A program made the position numbers and the translations under genes. A model generated the notes under the pieces. The model ran no database searches. It was given only the letters and a program-made list of their open reading frames with translations, and was not told the DNA's origin. This document shows positions 1 to 9,900 of a stretch of DNA of 64,000 nucleotides, one piece after another. Origin of the DNA: Pirellulaceae bacterium (lineage in GTDB: Bacteria > Planctomycetota > Planctomycetia > Pirellulales > Pirellulaceae); the NCBI GenBank assembly GCA_019636385.1, contig JAHBXT010000004.1, forward strand, positions 682,001 to 746,000, given 5' to 3'. Positions within the stretch are counted from its first letter, which is position 1, and each line of letters starts with the position of its first letter.

Positions 1-925
1 GCACGCCGAGCGTTACGTCGCGCACGTTTAGACTGTCGCCCCACTGGGCCAGCGTTGCAGCTACCAACTCTGCCTGATCGCTGGGCGTGTTGCCAACCAA
101 CAGGCAATCCGGCGGCAAATCAACAGGCTGACTCTGCCAGTAATCGGCCTCCAGACAGCCCAGCGGATCGAAACCGCTTGACCGTGCGGGTGGTGCAGCC
201 ACCCAGACCTGCACTTGATCCGACACCGCGCTTAAGAAGCCGCGTTGAACGCGATTCAAATCCATGCAGCCGACCACAATGATCTGGCGACTGGCTTTCG
301 CCTCGGAAGCGGTCAAGGCACGCTGTCGCGCGGTGTGAATATCCCAGAGCTGTAGTCGATGCAGTTCGTCCAGATACAACCGCTGAATTCTGGCGAGCGC
401 CTGCCAGCGCGGTGTTTCGATGTGATTCCTTCCGAGAGCCTTGGCTACGGCGGTAAAATCTAATAAGTCGCTCGCCAGCTCGCGATGCAGGTTGGACAAT
501 ATCTTGGCCAGCTCCAGCCATTGCTGGGTTGCCCCGGGCTGTGGCGGATGCTGCATCAACAACCGCAAGTCAGCGATCGTCGCCTGTTGTGCAGCCGCGA
601 CCCAGCTCAGAAGTTGTATCCAGTCACTGGCCAGTGGCAGCTTGGCATCGTATAGCCGCTCGGGCAAGCCACCGACTGTAACGATTTCGGGAGGCTTGAG
701 CACACACGCCGCCTCCTGAGCACGCAGCGCTAATAGCTCCCCTAACCGCCTGACCGCCAATCCACCTGGCAAGACCAGCAGCACATCGCGCATATCCCAT
801 TGATTACCCGCTGCAAACTGGCTGTGCAGTCGCGAGACGATGTCGGGCAAGACCGGCTGACCCCAACCAATCCAAGTGCGCCGATCCATGGTTCCTTCAG
901 GTCGCTGGTCAAGCGTCCCCATCAT
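1..925 (-). CDS. AddB-like helicase/nuclease protein, N-terminal part (runs off window)
   Basis: This reading frame is open from its start at 925 to the window edge, so only about 308 N-terminal residues are visible. The translation starts Met-Met-Gly-Thr. It contains an N-terminal hydrophobic strand (LLVLPGGLAVRRL), a mostly helical middle, then a strand reading IIVVGCMDLNRVQ and later LLVGNTPSDQAELVAA. In AddB/RexB-type proteins of double-strand break repair, the degenerate helicase half has comparable strands, and a PD-(D/E)XK nuclease follows at the C-terminus. That nuclease part would lie outside the window, so the assignment is inference from the overall pattern. The gene lies 24 bases downstream of hisS on the same strand and is probably cotranscribed. 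The start could be either of two adjacent ATGs (925 or 922) or an ATG at residue 13. Confidence 0.5.
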   Translation of the reverse strand, partial: MMGTLDQRPEGTMDRRTWIGWGQPVLPDIVSRLHSQFAAGNQWDMRDVLLVLPGGLAVRRLGELLALRAQEAACVLKPPEIVTVGGLPERLYDAKLPLASDWIQLLSWVAAAQQATIADLRLLMQHPPQPGATQQWLELAKILSNLHRELASDLLDFTAVAKALGRNHIETPRWQALARIQRLYLDELHRLQLWDIHTARQRALTASEAKASRQIIVVGCMDLNRVQRGFLSAVSDQVQVWVAAPPARSSGFDPLGCLEADYWQSQPVDLPPDCLLVGNTPSDQAELVAATLAQWGDSLNVRDVTLGV

Positions 926-949
926 GTGCGAATCGAATCTGCTGGAGAA

Positions 950-2314
950 CTATTTGATGATACCGTTGAGCGCGCTAACAAGCTGCTGCGGATTGCTGCG
1001 CCAGGCGACTTCCGTGGATGTCTTGTCAGCTAAATTTTTTACCTGACAGGTGCCAGCCTCCAGTTCCTGACTGCCGGCCACTAGAGCCACTTGAAAGCCA
1101 CGCGCATCGGCGTACTTGAGCTGCACGCCAATCTTCTTGGGCTCAGGGTACAACTCCCCACCGATACCGGCGGCCCGCACCGTGCGAGCTAACTCGAAGT
1201 AGTCCGCCAAACGCTCGCGATCAAAATAGACGATCAGCACCGGAGCCGGTGTGCGCACCGGAGCGATCATGCCCAGCGTCTCCATGGCCGCCAACAGTCG
1301 ATCCAGTCCCAGCGACGCGCCGATGCCAGGCAAGTGTTGTTTGGTGAACAGCCCGGCCAGATTATCGTACCGGCCTCCAGAGCAGATGCTGCCGATGCTT
1401 GGTAGTTGCAACAGCGTCGTCTCGAAAATGACGCCCGTGTAATAATCCAAACCGCGGGCGATGGAAACATCCAACCGATAACGCGATTCGGGCAATCCCG
1501 ATTGTTTGAGCGCCAGACAGATTTGACGCAAACGTTCAACACCTTGCTCGCCCAGCGCGTTACCTTGGACCAGCGTCTGTATTTGATTCAAGATGTCATC
1601 GGTCTGGCCATGGACATCTGCTAATTGTAGCACCTGCCCGGCCGCCGACCGCGTGATTCCATCGGTGCGCAGCATCTCGGCCAGCACCGCATCTGGACCA
1701 ATCTTGTCCAGCTTGTCCAGCGCGCGCAGTACCGGTACTGACTTGTCGGCCAGGCCTAATTTTTCCAATAGGCCGCTCAGCACCTGACGATTGTTGATGC
1801 GCAGTTGAAAATCCTGGATGCCGATTTCCAACAGCAATTCGTGGATGACTAACGCCGTTTCGATATCCGCCACGACCGACTGGGTACCGATGGTATCGAA
1901 ATCGCACTGCACGAATTCGCGATACCGACCAGCCTGGGTATTCTCGCCGCGCCACACCGGTGCGATGTGATAGCGTTTGAAGGGCATTCCTAGCTGTGAA
2001 ATATGCTGTGCGGCAAATCGCGCCAGCGGCACTGTCAAATCGAACCGCAAACCGACGGGCCGATCGCCGTGATCGCGAAAATGGTACAGTTGCCGATCGG
2101 TTTCTTCGCTGCCCTTGCCAGTCAGAATTTCCAGATGTTCCAGCGCCGGAGTATCAATGGGGCTGAAGCCGTAGCGACGATATACACGGCGCGCGGTCTC
2201 CATAATGGCTTCGCGCGGCATCATCGTCTCGGGCAGGTAGTCGCGGAAGCCTTTAAGCGTACGTGGTTCTATCAAGGGATTCACAGCAGATGGGTCGATG
2301 AGTAGAAGCGTCAA
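950..2314 (-). CDS. hisS: Histidine--tRNA ligase
   Basis: Class II aminoacyl-tRNA synthetase that charges tRNA-His in the cytoplasm. The 454 residues match the family length. The sequence shows the LKGFRDYLP N-terminus typical of HisRS, the motif 2 region GRYREFVQCDFD near residue 129, the histidine-specific GLDYYTG loop near 288, GGRYDNL near 313, and a C-terminal anticodon-binding domain with VLIVYFDRE and VQLKYADARG. The start drawn here is a TTG that overlaps the stop of the upstream YkgJ-type gene (TTGA), which suggests translational coupling. A GTG at 2284 (residue 11) would also leave the family N-terminus intact, and neither start has a clear Shine-Dalgarno sequence. The gene sits in a three-gene minus-strand run with the cysteine-cluster protein and the AddB-like gene. 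Confidence 0.95.
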   Translation of the reverse strand: MTLLLIDPSAVNPLIEPRTLKGFRDYLPETMMPREAIMETARRVYRRYGFSPIDTPALEHLEILTGKGSEETDRQLYHFRDHGDRPVGLRFDLTVPLARFAAQHISQLGMPFKRYHIAPVWRGENTQAGRYREFVQCDFDTIGTQSVVADIETALVIHELLLEIGIQDFQLRINNRQVLSGLLEKLGLADKSVPVLRALDKLDKIGPDAVLAEMLRTDGITRSAAGQVLQLADVHGQTDDILNQIQTLVQGNALGEQGVERLRQICLALKQSGLPESRYRLDVSIARGLDYYTGVIFETTLLQLPSIGSICSGGRYDNLAGLFTKQHLPGIGASLGLDRLLAAMETLGMIAPVRTPAPVLIVYFDRERLADYFELARTVRAAGIGGELYPEPKKIGVQLKYADARGFQVALVAGSQELEAGTCQVKNLADKTSTEVAWRSNPQQLVSALNGIIK

Positions 2315-2754
2315 ACACTAGCCAAGACGGGCAGCAGCGGTGGCTCGGGTGTGCGGACACAACCAAATTCGTCCTGGCCAATGGTCGCCTCCACGTATTC
2401 GGCAACCTGCTCGGCGGTTTCAAAATATTTTTCGTAGGTACTATCCTCGTCGTATTCGCAATTGTCGGTCGAATACTCGCGGCAAATCTCCGGACGCGTT
2501 TCGTAGATGCCACAGCGATTGTCGCTCTGCAAGTGCTTGCAGGTGGTGTGCACTAGCAGATACCAGGTCTCGTCTTCGACGAACACCGATGCTCTTTCGT
2601 GCAGCAAAAACCAGCGCATGAAATCGAAATCCTTGAGCGATTCTGGCTTGTCGATGGGCAGCGCAAAATACTTGCAGCATTTGGCCGGGCAGTAATTGCA
2701 CAAACAATCGCCCTTGGGCAAATTCTCGCGAAGTATGCGAACCGGTTGCATCAT
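2311..2754 (-). CDS. YkgJ-type cysteine cluster protein
   Basis: A 147-residue soluble protein with the cysteine layout of the CxxCxxxCC (YkgJ, putative zinc- or iron-chelating) family. Cysteines lie at about 17, 19, 22, 26 and 27 (CLCNYCPAKCC), followed by TTCKHL, NRCGIYETRPEIC and NCEYD. The segment CGIYETRPEICREY is highly typical of the family. The biochemical role is not established; metal binding is inferred from the cysteines. Its stop codon overlaps the TTG start of hisS, so the two are probably translated from one message. Two tandem ATGs (2754 and 2751) can serve as start. An association with tRNA metabolism is suggested only by position. Confidence 0.85.
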   Translation of the reverse strand: MMQPVRILRENLPKGDCLCNYCPAKCCKYFALPIDKPESLKDFDFMRWFLLHERASVFVEDETWYLLVHTTCKHLQSDNRCGIYETRPEICREYSTDNCEYDEDSTYEKYFETAEQVAEYVEATIGQDEFGCVRTPEPPLLPVLASV

Positions 2755-2992
2755 CTTGCCATTCCTGAGTGTACTAAAGAATTCTGAAGTCTGTTACTTC
2801 AACGACCAATTCGATTGGTCCCTCGCCTTCACGCATCTTTGATGCGACATTATCAGCAAAGACTCCTCGGGTCACGATTCACTGCTGCTGTGCTCATATT
2901 CTATCCTGCAAAAAAGCAATCCGCTATACTACGGCGCTTAACAAGGTATCGCAGATTTTTTTTGCAGCCCGCTGTGTTAGCGAGGAAAATTG

Positions 2993-3856
2993 ATGGAAAT
3001 CGTCGTCACGGCGGTTGGTCCAGACAATGTTGGCCTGGCCGATCCGATTATTCACGAGGTGACTCGGCAGGGCGCTAGCATTGCGGAGATTCAGATGTAC
3101 GATCACGACGAGGCCGCCGTGTTCGCCATGATGTGCCGCTTGAAAATGGAAGCTCGACACTGGAGCAACATTCGCGCAAACGTGTTGGAAATTGGCCAGC
3201 GCAAGGGGCTGTCGGTGCGCGTCTGGACGCCCACGCCACCCGACGGCCGCAAGGCTAAGCTGGCGTTGTGCACGACCTATCAGGAGAGCACTCCACGGGC
3301 CATCTTGCAAGCCATTCAAGATGGAAGACTCAATGCCCAGGCCACCGTGATGATTGGCAATCGACAGAAATGCGCTACGCTGGCCGAAGAGTTTGGTGTG
3401 CCCTGGCACAATATTGGTAAAGCCGATGGCACCGCCGATGAAGCGGCAATGGTGCAGCTACTGGATCGATATGAAGTGGACTATATCATCCTGGCGCGGT
3501 ACATGCGCATCTTGCCACCGGACACCTGTTGGAAATTCGCCGGCGGCAGGATCATCAACTTGCATCACGGACTGCTGCCCAGCTTTCCTGGCTTTAAGCC
3601 CTATCACGATGCCTTTGCCAATCGCATGTTGGTGTACGGTGCCACCTGCCACTTTATCGTACCCGAATTGGACGCCGGTAATCAGACGATCTACCAGTCG
3701 ACGTTCAACGTTGATCCTGGCACAACCATCGAGGAAATCGTACGCATTGGCCAAGAGGTCAATGAGCCAACGTGTTTACTGGAAGGAGTTCGCCGCGTAG
3801 TCGATTTAGAAGTCAAGCTACATTTCCACCGCGTCATCGCATCCTCGGGCCGGTAA
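2993..3856 (+). CDS. purU: Formyltetrahydrofolate deformylase
   Basis: Hydrolyses 10-formyltetrahydrofolate to formate and tetrahydrofolate, feeding formate to purine synthesis and balancing the one-carbon pool. The 287 residues carry an N-terminal ACT-like regulatory domain (about 1-80) and a formyltransferase-fold domain (about 90-287). The catalytic Asn-His-Asp triad of the fold is visible as N189 and H191 in INLHHG and D227 in LDAGNQ. The start is the ATG at 2993, preceded by GAGGA at 2982-2986; a TTG directly upstream is less likely. HHG replaces the more usual HHS after the catalytic pair, a small deviation. The gene stands alone, with a divergent neighbour and about 85 bases to the phosphatase. 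A TATACT at 2935-2940 may be its -10 box, but no convincing -35 was seen. Confidence 0.9.
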   Translation: MEIVVTAVGPDNVGLADPIIHEVTRQGASIAEIQMYDHDEAAVFAMMCRLKMEARHWSNIRANVLEIGQRKGLSVRVWTPTPPDGRKAKLALCTTYQESTPRAILQAIQDGRLNAQATVMIGNRQKCATLAEEFGVPWHNIGKADGTADEAAMVQLLDRYEVDYIILARYMRILPPDTCWKFAGGRIINLHHGLLPSFPGFKPYHDAFANRMLVYGATCHFIVPELDAGNQTIYQSTFNVDPGTTIEEIVRIGQEVNEPTCLLEGVRRVVDLEVKLHFHRVIASSGR

Positions 3857-3941
3857 AATTAACTTGGCAAGCTAGCTCAAACTAAGCAAGCTGACCATCG
3901 CTACCCCAACCGCTTCTAGATTGTCCGAGAGGTGCTCGTCA

Positions 3942-6125
3942 ATGACTTTTCGCCGATCCCAACTTCTAGCCGCCAGTCATCACACAATAGCTTGCAGGTT
4001 GCGTTGTATTGGCGTGGCGACTTTCCTGGCTCTCTTGCCGTGCGTGTCTGCCTTGGCTCAGCCTGCAGCTGCTGATGCCGCCCACGCCATCGACGCCCCC
4101 CAGGAACTTAGATGGTACGAGCCCAGCTTTTGGGAGACCGTCGACGGACGCCCGGTCGAGGAAAGTTGGCAATTCAGCCAGGGCGAGATTCGACTGCACA
4201 ACCCGCGCGGTGGTCGAGGTAGCCTGCTCAGCCCTGCAGTGCCGGTGCATTTCGAGTTGAGCTTTCAGTGGATGATTGAACCCGGTGCTAACAACGGTTT
4301 GAAGTACCGCGTGCGATCGTTCGACGACCGCTGGCTGGGAATCGAATACCAGATGATCGACGAACGCATCCCCTTGGCCAAGCCGCACATCGGTTCTACG
4401 GCTTCGATCTACGACCTGGTCGCACCTGCGCTTGAAAAACCGCTCCTTCCAGCGGGTCAATGGAATCAATCTCGCATCGTCTCGCATGGCAGTCGCCTGG
4501 AGCATTATCTCAACGGCAGCTTAGTGGCCAGCATTCAAACCGACAGCGTCGAGTGGTATGCGGCCATGGCTCGCAGCAAGTTCGATGGTCTCAGCAACTT
4601 TGGGCAGCCACAACCCGGCGATCGTATCCTGCTGACCGATCATGGTGGCCAAGCGGCTTATCGCGGCTTTGAATTAATTGAATTGCCACCGCCTGACCAG
4701 CAATCTCAGCCTGAAAAATTATCGCCGCAACTAGGCAACGGGCTGCGGAACGGTTGGGCCGATCAAACCTCGATCGTCTTGTGGACGCGGACTACGGCCC
4801 GCAGTGAAATGCTGGGCGACGGCGGGCAGTTTGTACCCATCAGTCGCGATCAGCAGTCTCAACTTTCGGCATCTCAAGATGCAGACAAACTGCTGCACGT
4901 TCAGTTGCCCGAAGGTGCTACACTCGACCAGATGCACGGGGCCTGCCCGGGTGCTGCCGGTGAAGTGCGATTGACATACTTCCCCGAGGCGGCTCGCGGC
5001 GCTGCCAGGACGACCGATTGGGTCGAGACGGTTGCCCAGCATGATTTCACTCACCAATGGCAGCTCGACCGACTATTTCCGGGGACAAGTTATGCGGCGA
5101 TCATCGAAGCTCGCCCCGTGGGCCAGTCGACGCTGACGGCGGTTCTGCGCGGCCGATTTCAAACCGCTCCGAGTCCGACTCAGCCGCGCCCCGTGACGTT
5201 TTGCATGACCACCTGCCACGACTACGTTCGGCGAGACGACGGCGATCTGGGGCACAAAATCTATCCGGCCATGACGCGACTGGAACCCAATTTTGTCGTC
5301 CACGCTGGCGACATCGAATACTACGACATGCCCGATCCCTGGGCTTGGACCATCGACTTGATGCGCTTCAAGTGGGCGCGGCTGTTTGCTCTACCTAATA
5401 ATCGCCAGTTTTACAATCGACACACCGCCTATTTCATGAAAGACGACCACGATACGCTGAAGAACGATTGCTGGGCCGGCCAGCATTACGGTGCGGTGAC
5501 TTTTGAGCAGGGCGTAGAGCTATTCAATCTGGAACAGTTTCCCGCGCGTCAGCCACGCTACGCGACGATTTGCTGGGGGCCGGACCTGCAGATCTGGCTG
5601 CTTGAGGGCCGAGACTACCGCAGCCCCAACACCCTGGCCGATGGTCCCGAGAAAACCATACTGGGAGCCGAACAAAAGGCATGGCTATTAGAGTCGCTGC
5701 GCAGTTCATCGGCCAGATACAAACTGGTCTTCAGCCCTACACCCATCGTAGGCCCGGACCGTGAAAACAAAAATGACAACCACGCCAATCAGACATTTAC
5801 CTATGAAGGTCAACAACTTCGTCAGGCGTTTGCTGAGACCGGCAACGTAATCGTCTTTTGTGGAGACCGCCATTGGCAATACGCCTCGGTTGATCCTCAG
5901 ACAGGTCTGTGGGAATTCGGCTGTGGCCCTGGTAGCCAGCGGCATCAATTGGGCTGGCAGGAGGGCGATGTACGCCCCGAACACCGTTTCTTGCGCGTGC
6001 AAGGCGGATTTCTCAGCGGCACACTGAGCTACTCGGAGAGCACCCATGCACCTGAGCTCACATTACGGCACCACGACGTAACCGGCCAGCAAGTTAGCAG
6101 CTTCCAGTTTCCGCCCGCACCCTGA
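3942..6125 (+). CDS. Secreted PhoD-type phosphatase with N-terminal DUF1080-like domain
   Basis: A protein of about 727 residues, probably exported. After a basic N-terminus there is a hydrophobic stretch ending in an ALA-Q-type signal cleavage site near residue 40. Residues about 55-250 resemble the 3-keto-disaccharide hydrolase/DUF1080 beta-sandwich common in planctomycetes (GANNGLKYR, GIEYQMIDE, QWNQSRIV, LNG). The rest is a PhoD/alkaline phosphatase D-like metallophosphatase: FCMTTCHDYVR, VVHAGDIEYYD, FMKDDHD and CGDRHWQY supply the metal ligands expected for that family. Likely substrates are phosphodiesters or phosphomonoesters outside the cytoplasm; this is inferred. The ATG at 3942 is chosen because GAGAGGTG at 3927-3934 is well placed; a TTG at 3921 would extend it by seven residues. 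The combination of the two domains in one chain is the odd feature. Confidence 0.85.
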   Translation: MTFRRSQLLAASHHTIACRLRCIGVATFLALLPCVSALAQPAAADAAHAIDAPQELRWYEPSFWETVDGRPVEESWQFSQGEIRLHNPRGGRGSLLSPAVPVHFELSFQWMIEPGANNGLKYRVRSFDDRWLGIEYQMIDERIPLAKPHIGSTASIYDLVAPALEKPLLPAGQWNQSRIVSHGSRLEHYLNGSLVASIQTDSVEWYAAMARSKFDGLSNFGQPQPGDRILLTDHGGQAAYRGFELIELPPPDQQSQPEKLSPQLGNGLRNGWADQTSIVLWTRTTARSEMLGDGGQFVPISRDQQSQLSASQDADKLLHVQLPEGATLDQMHGACPGAAGEVRLTYFPEAARGAARTTDWVETVAQHDFTHQWQLDRLFPGTSYAAIIEARPVGQSTLTAVLRGRFQTAPSPTQPRPVTFCMTTCHDYVRRDDGDLGHKIYPAMTRLEPNFVVHAGDIEYYDMPDPWAWTIDLMRFKWARLFALPNNRQFYNRHTAYFMKDDHDTLKNDCWAGQHYGAVTFEQGVELFNLEQFPARQPRYATICWGPDLQIWLLEGRDYRSPNTLADGPEKTILGAEQKAWLLESLRSSSARYKLVFSPTPIVGPDRENKNDNHANQTFTYEGQQLRQAFAETGNVIVFCGDRHWQYASVDPQTGLWEFGCGPGSQRHQLGWQEGDVRPEHRFLRVQGGFLSGTLSYSESTHAPELTLRHHDVTGQQVSSFQFPPAP

Positions 6126-6154
6126 GAGTCACTGTTAGCCAGAAACCGAACGAA

Positions 6155-6173
6155 CCGCAGTACAAGACTGCGG
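6155..6173 (+). terminator. Hairpin downstream of phosphatase gene
   Basis: A perfect 7-bp inverted repeat (CCGCAGT / ACTGCGG) with a 5-base loop starts 29 bases after the stop of the phosphatase gene. No T-run follows, so it is only a possible rho-independent terminator or mRNA-end stabiliser. Confidence 0.35.
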
Positions 6174-6205
6174 GATTTGAATGCCGTCGGCTTGCACGGT
6201 GCATC

Positions 6206-6655
6206 GTGCTACCTTTTGCTACCGAACGATCGCTTAAGATGCTCAGTTATTTTTCCGCGAGACTATTTCCTTCGCCTAATCCAGGTATTTTGTTGCTGCT
6301 GACCGGCAGTACACTCGGGTTGACCTCGCTGGCTCAGTTTGATGCGGTGACCAACTATGACTGGAGGCTTGTTATTTTAGGGACCACTCTGTTTGGCCCA
6401 ACCCTGTAGCTGGGTTCTTTCAGTTACTCAGCGACATTTGCCGGTCCTGGACCGATATTCGTGTCGCTTAATAGCGCAGGTGGTCTGGCTGGCGTTCCTG
6501 CCAGGGATGGTGTCCTGTCATTGACCGGTCGCGCCTGGGTTGCCGGAGACCCCTTTGTGCTCAACATCACATCGAACGTTCCAAATCTATCCAGTCTTGC
6601 ATTCTTGGGCATCGCAATTCCATTTGTCTTGTGTCGAGACCGCCCAAGAATGTAG
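6206..6655 (+). pseudogene. Decayed PEP-CTERM-type surface protein remnant
   Basis: One reading frame is interrupted by a single TAG at 6407-6409. Before the stop it encodes about 67 residues with a hydrophobic segment (PGILLLLTGS); after it, the same frame continues with a low-complexity Gly/Ala/Ser beta-type stretch and ends in VPNLSSLAFLGIAIPF, then Cys-Arg-Asp-Arg. This end has the architecture of a PEP-CTERM sorting signal (normally Val-Pro-Glu-Pro, a hydrophobic helix, then an Arg cluster), but Glu-Pro has changed to Asn-Leu and the basic tail is weakened. Intact members are exported and processed by exosortase. Loss of the key motif plus the internal stop indicate decay. The start (GTG 6206 or ATG 6239) is uncertain, and the remnant is much shorter than typical members. 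Confidence 0.5.
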
Positions 6656-6928
6656 TTGAAGAAATGTGAAGATAGCCTGAGCAATGATGCCCAGTGAGCC
6701 AAGAGACGCAGTTGGTTCCGTTTTTTGGCTAACCAAGTGTGGCAAACCGGCCCAGCAGGAGTACCAATTGCGGTAGTTCCGGCGGGCGGGCTTTGTATTG
6801 GGGGGTTGGCGAGGTTAAAATTAGGGTGGACTCACGAGAGTTCCGGTGGCCTCCCGCTTCGTTTTGGCCGGGGTGGCTGACCGCCCGCCTGAATCACCCT
6901 CCTTTGCTAACTAGCTTGTGCATTGCCC
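6656..6928. other. Non-coding stretch before the PSCyt gene
   Basis: No supportable gene. The segment after the PEP-CTERM remnant is rich in G-tracts around 6780-6880 and holds an open frame that merely overlaps the start of the next gene in a different frame. No clear promoter was recognised. Confidence 0.4.
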
Positions 6929-9900
6929 ATGGTTACCTACCTGAAAACACTTGGCCCGCGTCTGAATCACCCGGTTGTTATGCTCTGCTCTGTAGCGACG
7001 GTGCTGGGATTGTTTCTGGTAGCTACGGGGCGGCCATGCCTGGCCCAGGAGCAGTTGTCGTACAATCGCGACGTCCGCCCCATCCTGGCGGACAAATGCT
7101 TTTCGTGTCACGGCGTCGATAGCGCGGCACGACAAGCTGGTCTGCGCTTGGATCAGCGCGAGGCGGCGATCGAGATGCAGGCGATCCAGCCTGGCGACTT
7201 GGAGGCCAGCCAGTTGATCGCGCGGATTATTGCTGACGATCCCGACGCTCTGATGCCGCCGCCGGCCATGAAGAAGCCGCTCAAGGCCGAGGAAATCGAG
7301 ATACTCAAGCGCTGGGTTCAGCAGGGTGCCCAGTACGAGGCGCATTGGTCGTTTATTCCCCCACAACAGGCAGCGTTGCCCGAAGTACGCTGGTCGGCTT
7401 GGGTCAAACATCCGTTGGATCGTTTTGTGCTCAGCAAGTTGGAATCACTGGGACTTGAGCCGGCACCGCAGGCCGATGCGCTGGCGCTGTTTCGGCGACT
7501 GCACCTGGACGTTACCGGGCTGCCACCGCCTCCGGCGCTGGTCCAGCAGTTTGTGCAGGAGTACGACAGCGAGGGTGAGCCGGCCTGGAACCGCTGGGTG
7601 GATCAATTGTTGGAATCGCCTAGTTGGGGCGAGCATCAAGCGCGATACTGGTTGGACGCGGCGCGCTACGGCGACACCCACGGGCTACACTTCGATAATT
7701 ACCGCGAGATGTGGCCCTATCGCGACTGGGTTATTCGTGCCTTCAATGCCAATCAGCCTTTCGACCAATTTACCATCGAGCAACTGGCCGGCGATCTGCT
7801 GCCCAATCCTTCGCGAGACCAATTGATCGCCACCGGATTCCAGCGTTGCAATATTACCACCAACGAAGGCGGCACCATCGCTGAAGAGAATCTGGCCAAT
7901 TACGCCGCCGATCGTGTGCAGACGCTGGGCTGGGTCTACCTGGGACTGACCACCAATTGCTGCCAGTGTCACGATCACAAGTTCGACCCGGTTTCGATGC
8001 AAGACTACTATTCGATGGCGGCGTTCTTCCGCAATACGACGCAGGGGGCCTTCGATGGCAACGTCCGCGATGGCAAGGGGCCGGTGATTCGCGTTCCGTC
8101 GATGGAGGACGCGCCACGTTGGGCGGCCATTGATGCCGAGATCGCTGCCGCACGACAAGCGTTTGAAGCTCATAAGCAGGCGATATTGCCGGAATTTGAA
8201 CAGTGGCGCAAGAGCGTTTCGGTAGACAACTTTGGTCAAGATGAAGTTGAAGAAGGTCTGATTGTGCATGCTCCGCTGTTGGAAGGCACTGGCGATCAGA
8301 CGCTGAATCTTGTCGGCAATCAACCACTCAAGGCTACCGGTCCGGTCACTTGGATTCAGGACGGCAAGTTCGGACCTGCACCTGTGCTGAAGCTGGGCGG
8401 TAATTTCGAAGTCGGCGAGTCAGGCGATTTTGAGCATAGTCAGGGTTTCAGTGTGAGCGCCTGGATCAAGCCCAATTCCGACAAAGGCACCGGTAGCATT
8501 CTGGCGCGCATGGATCAGGCTGCGGAGCATCGTGGCTGGGACGTGTGGGTTGAAAACGGTCAGGTGGGCATGCACATCATCGACCGTTGGCCTGAGGCGG
8601 CGTTGAAAGTCGTCACGCGTAATCCAGTGCTCAAGGCCGGTACCTGGCAGCATGTGCTGGTGACCTATGACGGTTCTGCGCGTCCCGAGAGCATCAAAGT
8701 TTACATCGATGGCAAACGGCAACCGGCGAGCGCAGCGACCAACAGCCTGAAGCCTGATTCAACGGTCCGCACCTCGACGCCACTGCGTATTGGTCAGCGC
8801 AGTCAGAATCAAGCTCTCGAAGGCACAGCCATTCAAGACGTACGCATTTATGATCGCCAGTTATTGCGATCTGAGATCCGCAAGCTGACTTCGGCCGTGC
8901 CGCTGGCCGCACTGCTGAAGCTGGCTGCCACCAGCGGGACCGGCGCGCAGCATACGGCGCTGATGCAATATTATTTGAGCAACCTCGATAGCCAGTATCC
9001 ACAGCTCGATCAGGCGCTGAAGGCTCTGGAGAGCGAACGCACTGCCATCGAGAACCGTAGCCCGGTAACTCATGTGCAAGAAGAAAAGATGAATTCACAG
9101 CCGATGGCAAACATCTTGACGCGCGGCGAATATGACAAGGTGGGACAAGAGGTCATGGCCAGTACGCCGGCCGCATTACCTCCTTTGCCGGCGGACGCTC
9201 CCCGCAATCGACTGGGGCTAGCGCAATGGCTGGTAGCGCCCAATCATCCTCTGACAGCCCGAGTAACGGTCAATCGCTTCTGGCAACAACTCTTTGGCCG
9301 GGGCATTGTGCCAACGCCTGAAGATTTTGGTGTCAGCGGCGCGATGCCCAGCCATCCGGAATTGCTGGACTGGTTGGCAGTTGATTTTCAGACCAATGGC
9401 TGGGACGTAAAGCGACTGTTCAAGCAGATGTTCAGCAGCGCCACCTATCGCCAGGCGGCCATCGTTTCGCCGGACAAGCTCGAGCGCGATCCGGAGAATG
9501 TATGGCTGTCGCGAGGTCCACGTTTTCGAATGGACGCCGAAATGATTCGCGACTATGCCTTGGCATCCAGTGGCTTGTTGACTGCCCAAATGTTTGGTCC
9601 ACCGGTCAAACCCTACCAGCCGGAAGGTATCTGGGATGTAGTCGGATTGCCGGGAGGTGACACGCGCGAATATCAGCCTAGCCAAGGACCAGACCTGTAC
9701 CGACGTAGTCTATACACCTTCTGGAAGCGAATGGCGCCACCGCCAAACTTGGAAATTTTCAACGCTCCTTCGCGCGAGGTATGCAGCGTACGGCGTGAGC
9801 GCACCAACACGCCTCTTCAAGCACTGGTGACACTCAACGACATTCAGTTTGTCGAGGCGGCACGCGTGTTGGCGAGCCGCGTGCTAGCCCAGGCAACGAC

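Noticed and set aside
6739..7122. 127-codon frame overlapping the PSCyt gene start
   Set aside because: Shares its second half with the well-supported PSCyt gene in another frame and resembles random G-rich sequence.
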